A stretch of 64,000 bases of DNA from Planctomycetota bacterium (lineage in GTDB: Bacteria > Planctomycetota > Phycisphaerae > UBA1845). Below are positions 17,514 through 28,914 of the stretch, in pieces. The notes under the pieces are model-generated. The model saw only the letters and a list, made by a program, of their open reading frames with translations. It was not told the DNA's origin and did not search any database. A program made the translations under genes and the position numbers. The stretch is taken from positions 1 through 64,000 of the forward strand of contig JAUWWQ010000015.1 of NCBI GenBank assembly GCA_030616775.1, given 5' to 3'. Position 1 is the stretch's first letter, and every line of letters starts with the position of its first letter.

Positions 17514-19688
17514 TCAACGTGGGTCTGAGCGGTCGAGTCTCGTGCGGATATCGTCCAGAACTCTCTGGACGACGGGGTCGGCCAGAATGTCATTTATGGT
17601 TCGCCGCATCCGGCGAGACCAGCTCCGGTAACGGTTTAACGTCACGCCTGGTAGGTTCACAGGCTCGGTCTCGCCGGCGAGATCGTCTAATGAGATCCCC
17701 AGCAGCGGACATGGCGTCCGGGCGAGGAACGCGTACACGGCCGCGCAAAGTTCCTCCGCTGTGGCGTCTTGGAGGTCAAACGGAAATCCCTCGTCGAGCA
17801 GGCGCCTGGCCAGCGCCGCCCGGGCGCCCTGGCGGTCAGCTTGGGCACCTTCCAACTCCTGCCCCGAACGGATCAGGCCGATCTCGCGCCGGATGTCCAG
17901 GTCACGACCGGTCCAAAACCCCGCCAGCGGCGGATGGTCATGAGTCGTGGACGTAACCAAGGCTCGCGGCGAGTACGAATCGGAAGAGCGGAAGCCGCCG
18001 CCTTCGTTTCGCTCGAAGTACATCACCTGTGATGACAGAATCTCCCATTTCGCCAACGCTTCCGGCACCTCCGGTGGGACCGTACCCAAGTCCTCACCGA
18101 CGATGACAGCCTCATGACGTTGGCTTTCCAAAGCCAGGATGCCCAAGAGGTCTTCCGCCGGATAGCGCACGTACGCACCGTCGGTAGCCGGGCACCCGTC
18201 AGGCACCCAGTACTGACGGAAGAGGCCCATGACATGGTCAATACGGAGCATGCCGGCATGAGCCATCGCGCTTCTCAACACCCGAACCCAGTAGTCATAT
18301 CGCCCGGCTGCAAGACGGTGCGGATCAACCGGTGGAAAGCCCCAGGTTTGACCGGTATCAGAGTAGGGGTCGGGGGGAGCCCCGACCTTCACGCCTTCAA
18401 CGAACAAATCGGGTGACTCCCATGCGTCGCTGCCGTCTGCGGCTGACCCGAGGGCCAGATCGGAATATAGCCCGAGTCGCATACCGGCTCCTTGGGCATT
18501 GGCAGCAGCCACCGCGAGCTGCCTGTCCAGCTCAAACTGGACGTAGCAGTGGAAGTCCACCTCGCGCCGATGGGCATTGCGAAAGGCCTCCACCTCTGGT
18601 GAATTGTGGGAGCGATAGGCTGCCGGCCAGTCGCGCCAGTGAGCCTCACCTTGTCCTCGCTGAGCAAACCACGTCTGCAGCGCGCAAAACGTGGCGAAGT
18701 CTATAAGCGGCTTGCCCTGCGTTGCGACATATCTGTCATACGCGCGCCCACGGTCCGACCCGGCCTCCCCGTGCCGCTTGAGGAAGGTGCCGTGGAGCAT
18801 TCGCAGGATTTCGGCCTTCAGGGCCGCCACGCGTTCGTATTCAACGTGCTGCAAAGAACGTAGCCGTTGGAGTTCCTCTTGAACCGCAGGGGATTCAACG
18901 CGGGCTCGGGCCTCGTGACACTCGGTAAACTCAGGGATTGCCTCTATGTCAAGATAGAGAGGATTACGATAGATGCGACTGGCCGGGCAATACGGGCCAA
19001 TTCGTTCACCACGATTGCCTATAGCATGTAGTGGGTTCAATCCCACGAATGCTGCTCCATGTCGAACTGCCTCTGAAGCAAGGTGGCCCAGGTCGGTCAG
19101 ATCGCCAACACCCCAGTCTCGGTCACTGCGAACCGTGTAGAGATTCGTCCAAAGGCCGTACGCACGACGGTTGCCAAGGCGTTCTGCAAGGGGATGGCAG
19201 CGACCGGGAGAGACGATGAACGATTGCTCAGCCTTGAGAACGCTCCCAAAAAACTCCGCCGTTGCATGCACCGTGTGGTATCCCGACGGTAGGTTCACCG
19301 GTAGCGAGACGACGATTGAATGCTCAGACTCAAGCGGCTTCGAGCGGCCTGAAGTCGAGTGCGAGGTACCGTCCTCCGTGTGCAGATCGATATGCCACTC
19401 GATCGGAGCGGGATCGTGCCCGGGAATTGTGAGGTGCACGTCCCGTGCAGCCTCGGAGTGGGCACAGACCACACGAACCGGTGCCAGGAGACGCCGCTGC
19501 CTGGACCGGTCGAGATTCTCCAGCACGTGGGCGGCCGCTTCCTCGGTCGACGGGTCCAGCCCCATTGCCGCCAACAGCGCCTCTCGAGTGGAATCTTCCG
19601 TGATGCGCTCGACGCCGCCAATGTCAACGTAGGCCGGAAGAATCCCCATGCGATCCGCCAGCGAGCGAAGGTGTGGCCGATCGGTCAT
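17514..19688 (-). CDS. malQ: 4-alpha-glucanotransferase (amylomaltase)
   Basis: This 724-aa GH77 enzyme disproportionates alpha-1,4-glucans. An N-terminal beta-rich extension of about 140 residues precedes the barrel, which begins with YGLWTNLYTVRSDRDWGVGDL. Catalytic motifs include LRIDHVMGLFRQYWVP (nucleophile Asp) and GEDLGTVPPEV (acid/base Glu). TTHDHPPLAG follows. ATG at 19688 lies one base after the glgB stop; a TTG at 19706 is possible but would overlap glgB. It is the last gene of the glgX-glgB-malQ operon and converges on the DUF2934 gene. Confidence 0.93.
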   Translation of the reverse strand: MTDRPHLRSLADRMGILPAYVDIGGVERITEDSTREALLAAMGLDPSTEEAAAHVLENLDRSRQRRLLAPVRVVCAHSEAARDVHLTIPGHDPAPIEWHIDLHTEDGTSHSTSGRSKPLESEHSIVVSLPVNLPSGYHTVHATAEFFGSVLKAEQSFIVSPGRCHPLAERLGNRRAYGLWTNLYTVRSDRDWGVGDLTDLGHLASEAVRHGAAFVGLNPLHAIGNRGERIGPYCPASRIYRNPLYLDIEAIPEFTECHEARARVESPAVQEELQRLRSLQHVEYERVAALKAEILRMLHGTFLKRHGEAGSDRGRAYDRYVATQGKPLIDFATFCALQTWFAQRGQGEAHWRDWPAAYRSHNSPEVEAFRNAHRREVDFHCYVQFELDRQLAVAAANAQGAGMRLGLYSDLALGSAADGSDAWESPDLFVEGVKVGAPPDPYSDTGQTWGFPPVDPHRLAAGRYDYWVRVLRSAMAHAGMLRIDHVMGLFRQYWVPDGCPATDGAYVRYPAEDLLGILALESQRHEAVIVGEDLGTVPPEVPEALAKWEILSSQVMYFERNEGGGFRSSDSYSPRALVTSTTHDHPPLAGFWTGRDLDIRREIGLIRSGQELEGAQADRQGARAALARRLLDEGFPFDLQDATAEELCAAVYAFLARTPCPLLGISLDDLAGETEPVNLPGVTLNRYRSWSRRMRRTINDILADPVVQRVLDDIRTRLDRSDPR

Positions 19689-19689
19689 A

Positions 19690-24050
<4,361 letters not shown>

Positions 24051-24315
24051 CTTACTGTTGGAACACGGCATGTACGCGAACCGCCAACCACCGTACCCAA
24101 GAAACACCAGGATGCCGCCGCCTTGCACGGCCGTTCCGAATGTCGCGGGAGTGTGGCACATACGCATGGAAAGCACAAGTATCTGTGACCCTTCGGACAT
24201 TCCAACGTCAGCGTTCCCCCTGGACGATTGAAGGGACAAGCGCGGGGCTTGTGTCTCTCTCACTCGAACAGCGTACTGCAAGTGCACAGGGGCGCAGTGG
24301 GCGTACGGGGGAGCA

Positions 24316-25092
24316 TTAGACCTTGGGGTGGGGCGTCTTGACGGCTCGGGTTCCGTCGGGGAGATCGATGAACTCGTAGTCGCCGAATATGCTGGGGGCC
24401 TCTCGCCGCAGGATCTCGAGTATCCGGGCGGCCACTTCGCGGATTTCAATCTCGGCGTGCTCACTACAGCGTAATTCGATGAAATGACGCCATGCCCGGG
24501 CGTTGGCCGTCACGAAGATCTTCGTCTCGGTCGCGTTGGGCAGCACGGAGCGGGCCGCCTGCCGAGCCATCTTACGGCGCAGCGTCTTGTCCTCGACCGA
24601 AGCGAACTTCTTCTGCAACCCCTCGACCAGCTTTACATAGGCCTCCTGGGCGCGCTCCATCGCTGCCTGCCAGGCCTGGTGCAGATCAGGGTCGTCTGCG
24701 ATACAGGCCGGCTCCACGAACTCCGCCACCGATTCGTCTACGTATCGTTGCGACAATTGCGAGTAGCCAAATCCCGCCCGGTGGCGAACCAGCTCGTGCG
24801 TGAATGAACGCGACACGCCGGTAATGATGAAGTTGAACACCGTGTGTTCGAGCACGCTGCCGTGGCCGACTTCCTTGATGTGGCTTAGGTACGCCTCGTG
24901 GCCTCCGGGGCGCGGTTTGGCGAAGCTCATGTAACACAACCGCCCGGCCACCTCGGGAAGCACCTCCGCTGGAACCTCCGTGTCAGTGCTCCAATCGCCT
25001 ATGTCATGGTCCTCGAGAAACCGCGCGATCTCGTCGTCATCGAGCACCTGCCGACCGACGAGATATATGGTGGGACAACGAATAACTCTCAT
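24316..25092 (-). CDS. thyX: FAD-dependent thymidylate synthase
   Basis: This 258-aa enzyme makes dTMP from dUMP using methylene-THF and FAD. The hallmark RHR-x7-S motif is present as RHRAGFGYSQLSQRY. Other family segments are GHGSVLEH, the substrate loop LPNATETKIFVTANAR, and RHFIELRCSEHAEIEIR. The length is typical. It stands alone, 265 bp from glgX. A 9-bp hairpin at 25115-25139 lies in its probable leader. Confidence 0.95.
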   Translation of the reverse strand: MRVIRCPTIYLVGRQVLDDDEIARFLEDHDIGDWSTDTEVPAEVLPEVAGRLCYMSFAKPRPGGHEAYLSHIKEVGHGSVLEHTVFNFIITGVSRSFTHELVRHRAGFGYSQLSQRYVDESVAEFVEPACIADDPDLHQAWQAAMERAQEAYVKLVEGLQKKFASVEDKTLRRKMARQAARSVLPNATETKIFVTANARAWRHFIELRCSEHAEIEIREVAARILEILRREAPSIFGDYEFIDLPDGTRAVKTPHPKV

Positions 25093-25114
25093 CTAGAGTT
25101 TCCCTCTCATCTGT

Positions 25115-25139
25115 GAGCGCAACTTGTTTGGTTGCGCTC
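25115..25139 (-). other. Perfect hairpin in the thyX leader
   Basis: GAGCGCAAC and GTTGCGCTC form a 9-bp stem around a 7-base loop, ending 23 bases before the thyX start. No T-run follows on either strand, so it is not a simple terminator. It could shape the leader or terminate the upstream remnant. Confidence 0.5.
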
Positions 25140-25170
25140 GCAGGAAGACTTCCAGGGCCCGGTACTCATG

Positions 25171-25212
25171 TCAAGTGCGATGCCGTGGGACAAACGCGCC
25201 CTCCGAATTCAT
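25171..25212 (-). pseudogene. Truncated 5' stub of the small protein's partner gene
   Basis: An ATG overlaps the stop of the upstream small gene (ATGA) and encodes only MNSEGAFVPRHRT before a stop. The opening resembles the starts of nucleotidyltransferase-like genes that commonly follow this type of small protein. The remainder is absent. Confidence 0.35.
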
Positions 25213-25421
25213 GTGCAGTCTTCGCGGTGTCGTCGTCCATATTCGAGCAGCCGCAGGGCTTGTCGGCGGGCGGCGTCTGCTTTCCGGATCCGTTCCAAGG
25301 GAGTCAGTTTCAGGTTCTCGCGGATTAGCGAGAGATCAATACCGTTCTCGTCCTGCTCCCCGTAGTAGTCGGGGCCACAAAACCGTTTCCAGCCGGGCAG
25401 TTCGTCCGTCACGCTTATCAT
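25209..25421 (-). CDS. Small protein, possible orphan partner of a lost nucleotidyltransferase-type gene
   Basis: This 70-residue reading frame starts MISVTDELPGW and contains DLSLIRENLKLTPLERIRKADAAR, a charged helical segment. I recall this LIRENLxLTPxERL pattern in small proteins encoded just upstream of nucleotidyltransferase-like genes, sometimes proposed as toxin-antitoxin pairs. Its stop overlaps an ATG, as expected for such a pair, but only a 13-codon stub follows. The assignment rests on memory of the pattern and on the overlap; no function is established. Confidence 0.5.
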   Translation of the reverse strand: MISVTDELPGWKRFCGPDYYGEQDENGIDLSLIRENLKLTPLERIRKADAARRQALRLLEYGRRHREDCT

Positions 25422-25637
25422 TATAACGATGCGCTCGTCGGGTTAAAGGCATTCCGCCAGCAAGGCTTGCCCAAGGACCGGCTACAGGCATGACGGATGA
25501 GTCGCGGGCTGTCTCTCTGGCTACGCCCGCAACCGTCGCGTTGCAGACTGTCACGGGGGCAATTAGACTCCACCATCCCTGGCGTGCGAGGAGTCGTTTC
25601 TAGGGCGTGTGCCGACGCCGAGGCGTTAGAAAGTCAC

Positions 25638-27353
25638 ATGGACAAACCGCCACAACCGAGATCCTCGGATGGGCCTGCCCAGCCTGGCGCCAGGCCTGTG
25701 GGAGCCGTGGCCCGGCGGATGCTGATCATCGGACTCGACGGGGCAACGTTCGACGTGCTCGATCCGTTGATGGCCGAGGGACGCATGCCACGGCTTCAGG
25801 CGGCGATCGCCTCGGGGGCATCCGGTATTCTTCGCTCAACCATACCGCCGATTACACCTGCCGCCTGGACAACGTTTCTGACCGGCAAGCAGCCGGGATC
25901 GCACGGTATCATCGATTTCGAGCGTTACGACGTCCACACCAACAAGCTTCAATTTAACAGCACCCGATGTCTCGACCATGTGCGAAACCTGTGGCAGATC
26001 GTGGGCGAGACCGGCTTAAAGGTGGGCAGTGTGAACGTGCCCATGACCTATCCACCGGTTCCGGTCAACGGTTTTCTGGTCAGCGGGTTCGAGACGCCGG
26101 GGCCTGACTGTGACTTCGTCTATCCGCCGGAACTGAAAAGCGAGATTCTCGAGCGTTGGCCCGATCCCACGCTACGGGCCAAATGGCGGCGGCGAACCTT
26201 CGATGGCGACGCCCTTTTCGAACGAAATATTGCCTACATTTCTCGCAGCTTTCATCAGGGCGCAGAGATGACCGTCTGGCTGGGCGACAGGCTCGGCTGG
26301 GACGTGCTGATGGTTGTGTTCAAGTTGCTCGACAATCTCCAGCATAAGAACTGGAGATACCTCGATCCGCGCTGGTCGGATCGCCATCCGGTTCGCCGTG
26401 ATATGGCCAAGCGGGGCTTTGGGGAGGCGGACAAGGCCATCGGGGTTCTGCTGGACTATGCTCGGGCGAATGACGCAACGGTTCTGATGGTCTCGGATCA
26501 CGGACACGGCAGTCTCGAAGGCAAGGTTCAGCCAAACCTACTTCTGAAGCAGTGGGGGTATCTGTCGCTATGCGGCTCCGGTGCTCAAAAGGCAACGCGT
26601 GGGCGACATCTGTGGGACCGTTTGCGCGGCAGGACCAAGCGGTTCAAACGGGTCGGCGACATCGAGCACGACCTGGCTGTGGACTTTTCAAAAACCAGGG
26701 CCTGCGTGATGCACGCCGGAATGGCCGGGTTCCTTTATATCAACCTCGAAGGACGACAGCCCACCGGCATCGTGAGGCAAGCTGACTATGAAGCATTGCG
26801 CGATGAGCTGAGGGATCGGTTTCTAGGAAAAGAGTGTCACGTCCGTGACCCCCAAGGCAATGGGGTCCAACTGTTTACGGAGGTGCATAAGCCCGAGGAG
26901 CTATACGGATGCTCCCGCAAGGATCAGCCCTGGATGCCCGATCTACTGCTCGTCCCACGCGAATCGCTGGCGGTGGTTCGCAAGATTCGCGGGCGGCGAG
27001 CGGTGCGTTGGCTTCCCTATCGTCGCCTGGAGGGTACACATCGACCGGACGGGATTCTCGTGGCGTCCGGGCCGGGTGTTCGGCAAGCGTCACCGTCACC
27101 GGTTGAAAACCGGTGCCACAGTCTCCGGGCACACATCGTGGACTGCGCCCCGACTATCCTGGCAGGGCTCGGATTGCGCATCCCGGATGACATGGAAGGA
27201 CGGGTCATTAGGGAAATCTTTGAGCGACCGCCCGTGGTCGAAACCGAGGCGGCGCAGGTCGCCGCAGCCACCTCGCAAGGCGGAGAGGCTTACTCTGAAG
27301 CAGACCTCGAGCGGGTTACACAACGCCTATCCGATCTAGGGTATCTTGAATAG
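25638..27353 (+). CDS. Type I phosphodiesterase / alkaline phosphatase superfamily protein
   Basis: This protein has 571 aa from ATG 25638; an upstream open stretch to 25497 is Arg-rich and unlike the family. The metal and nucleophile motifs are IIGLDGATFD, TPAAWTTFLTGKQPGSHGI (nucleophile Thr region), MVSDHGHG and GTHRPDGILVASGPGV. The middle shows DVLMVVFKLLDNLQHKNWRY, as in the AP-superfamily enzymes that act on phosphodiesters or nucleotide sugars. No signal peptide is seen, so it is probably cytosolic. A palindromic repeat at 27097-27115 appears to have added residues just after GPGV. The substrate is unknown. Confidence 0.8.
   Translation: MDKPPQPRSSDGPAQPGARPVGAVARRMLIIGLDGATFDVLDPLMAEGRMPRLQAAIASGASGILRSTIPPITPAAWTTFLTGKQPGSHGIIDFERYDVHTNKLQFNSTRCLDHVRNLWQIVGETGLKVGSVNVPMTYPPVPVNGFLVSGFETPGPDCDFVYPPELKSEILERWPDPTLRAKWRRRTFDGDALFERNIAYISRSFHQGAEMTVWLGDRLGWDVLMVVFKLLDNLQHKNWRYLDPRWSDRHPVRRDMAKRGFGEADKAIGVLLDYARANDATVLMVSDHGHGSLEGKVQPNLLLKQWGYLSLCGSGAQKATRGRHLWDRLRGRTKRFKRVGDIEHDLAVDFSKTRACVMHAGMAGFLYINLEGRQPTGIVRQADYEALRDELRDRFLGKECHVRDPQGNGVQLFTEVHKPEELYGCSRKDQPWMPDLLLVPRESLAVVRKIRGRRAVRWLPYRRLEGTHRPDGILVASGPGVRQASPSPVENRCHSLRAHIVDCAPTILAGLGLRIPDDMEGRVIREIFERPPVVETEAAQVAAATSQGGEAYSEADLERVTQRLSDLGYLE
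27097..27115. repeat. Palindromic repeat inside a coding sequence
   Basis: CACCGGTT and AACCGGTG form an 8-bp stem with a 3-base loop. On the minus strand the surrounding bases read as codons for GTGFQPV, a peptide I recall as the translation of a widespread planctomycete intergenic repeat. Here it lies in frame within the phosphodiesterase gene. Confidence 0.55.
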
Positions 27354-27378
27354 GTGGGATGGAATTACGAATAGCGAA

Positions 27379-27436
27379 GAACGAAGAAGCGGTGTTCACA
27401 GTTATTTTTGCTATTCGCCATTTTGCTTCTTCGTTC
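27379..27436. terminator. Bidirectional hairpin between convergent genes
   Basis: GAACGAAGAAGC at 27379-27390 is the inverse of GCTTCTTCGTTC at 27425-27436. The stretch between contains a T-run and a second partial inverted pair (CGAATAGCG / CTATTCGC). It lies between the stops of two convergent genes and could serve both. Confidence 0.5.
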
Positions 27437-27437
27437 A

Positions 27438-28688
27438 CTAATCGGTGATTCGTAGTGCCTCACGAGCGGCTTCGATTGTCCGGTCGATCTGTTCGTCCGT
27501 ATGGGCAGCGGAGACGAACACGCACGAGAATGGGGAAGGCGACAGAAGGACACCTCGCTCGAGCAGGGTCTCGTGAAAGCGGGCGAATCGGGACCCATCG
27601 CAGCGCCGGGCTGATGTAGCCTGGGTAACGCGTTCGCGAGAGAAGAACATCCCAAGGATGCTCGCTACCCGGGTGTGATGCGTGGGCACACCGGTGGTCC
27701 GTGCTGTGGCACGCAGACCCTCGTCAAGCCGGGCGGCCTTCTCTTCCAGCGCTTCGTAGAAGCCGGGCTCGCCGATGGCCTGCAGCGTGGCAATCCCGGC
27801 GGCCATTCCCAAAAGATTCCCCGAAGTAGCACCCAATCGCCAGGCAGCGCCGCTTGCTTCGGCGCGCTTCATCACTTCCTTTGAGCCGCCACACGCCGCC
27901 AGGGGTAGGCCACCACCAAGCATGGACCCCAACACGGTCAGATCGGGTGTGACGCCATAGAGCCTAGCAGCCCCACCGGGGGCAACCCGCAGTCCGGTGA
28001 AGGCTTCGTCGAAGATGAGCAGAGCGCCGTGGGCGTCGCAAAGGGTGCGCAAGGTTTTCAAGAAGCGATCCGCGGGGGGTATGAGCCCGGTGCTGACTCC
28101 AACCGGCTCCACCACCACGGCGGCAATGCTCGAGCCGTGCTCACGAAAGATCCGCCGGGCGGCATCGATATCGTTGTAGGGTATCGTCAAGGTCGACGAG
28201 GGTTCGCCGCTGCTGTGGGGATACCCCTCGAAAATCGCGAGCACCTCTCGGCCCGTGTAGTCCCGAGCCACCGCCACGGCGCACTTCAGCGCGTCGGCGG
28301 GAGTATGGGCCAGCCGCACCATGTCGATCGACGGGAAACGCCCGGCGATCAGTTCGACAAGCCGAACCTCTGCTTCCGAGGGCACTCCGAATCCGCAACC
28401 CTTTGACGCGGCTTTGCTTATGGCAGCCACCACTCGCTCGTCAGCATGGCCGAGGATGAGCGCACCGTGGCCGCCGATGTAGTCGATGTACTCGTTACCA
28501 TCCACGTCGGTAAGGATGGCCCCGTGGCCCTTGGTGAAGACAGGCGGCGAGCCTGTGAAAATCGGCCGATCGGTCGGATCATCCCACCGGCTGAATGACG
28601 GCAGCAGTCCGTCCGGCATAAGGGCGGAGGCAGCTCTGGCCAAGGCCTCGGACTTGGCCGCGATTCGCATTGTCTCAGTCGCTTCCAT
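27438..28688 (-). CDS. HemL-like (GSA aminomutase family) protein lacking the PLP lysine
   Basis: This 416-aa protein has the fold type I layout of glutamate-1-semialdehyde 2,1-aminomutase: FTKGHGAILTDVDGNEYIDYIGG, FDEAFTGLRVA (Asp227) and GATSGNLLGMAAG. The PLP-binding lysine of the family sits in LGKIIGGGLP. Here the motif is LGSMLGGGLP, with Ser255. The phosphate-contact motif NSGTEA is replaced by HTPADA. Both changes are in otherwise well-conserved surroundings and the frame is intact. Aminomutase activity is therefore unlikely. It could be a binding protein or regulator, or use a different chemistry. A separate true hemL must exist elsewhere if the organism uses the C5 heme pathway. Confidence 0.8.
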   Translation of the reverse strand: MEATETMRIAAKSEALARAASALMPDGLLPSFSRWDDPTDRPIFTGSPPVFTKGHGAILTDVDGNEYIDYIGGHGALILGHADERVVAAISKAASKGCGFGVPSEAEVRLVELIAGRFPSIDMVRLAHTPADALKCAVAVARDYTGREVLAIFEGYPHSSGEPSSTLTIPYNDIDAARRIFREHGSSIAAVVVEPVGVSTGLIPPADRFLKTLRTLCDAHGALLIFDEAFTGLRVAPGGAARLYGVTPDLTVLGSMLGGGLPLAACGGSKEVMKRAEASGAAWRLGATSGNLLGMAAGIATLQAIGEPGFYEALEEKAARLDEGLRATARTTGVPTHHTRVASILGMFFSRERVTQATSARRCDGSRFARFHETLLERGVLLSPSPFSCVFVSAAHTDEQIDRTIEAAREALRITD

Positions 28689-28703
28689 AGCGAAATCCTG
28701 GTC

Positions 28704-28725
28704 AAAAAAGCGCCCTTAAGGGGCG
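28704..28725 (-). terminator. Intrinsic terminator just upstream of the HemL-like start
   Basis: On the minus strand CGCCC-CTTAA-GGGCG is followed by CTTTTTT. The T-run ends 15 bases before the HemL-like ATG at 28688, and lon ends about 190 bases further upstream. It may end lon transcripts, or act as an attenuator for the HemL-like gene. Confidence 0.6.
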
Positions 28726-28914
28726 TCCTGTACATTTAACAATACGGTCAGCGAAGCGGGCGCCAGCCGACCGCGGATCCTATGAGGGCCAACGACCAAA
28801 TTGCCCCAAAGATCGGCTTTCGGGTCAACTTGACTTTAATCTCAGCAAATACTCATTCGGTTAGGGAAGCCCAATACGTCACATTCCGCGTTTCCAGGCG
28901 GCAGCCGCTTTCGC

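Noticed and set aside
24051-24464. N-terminal extension of GlgX by 138 codons
   Set aside because: GlgX homology starts at MRVMPGQPYPLG (24050). The extension is low complexity and lies in the gap to thyX.
25497-25637. N-terminal extension of the phosphodiesterase
   Set aside because: It is Arg/Ser-rich with no similarity to the family. ATG at 25638 fits better.
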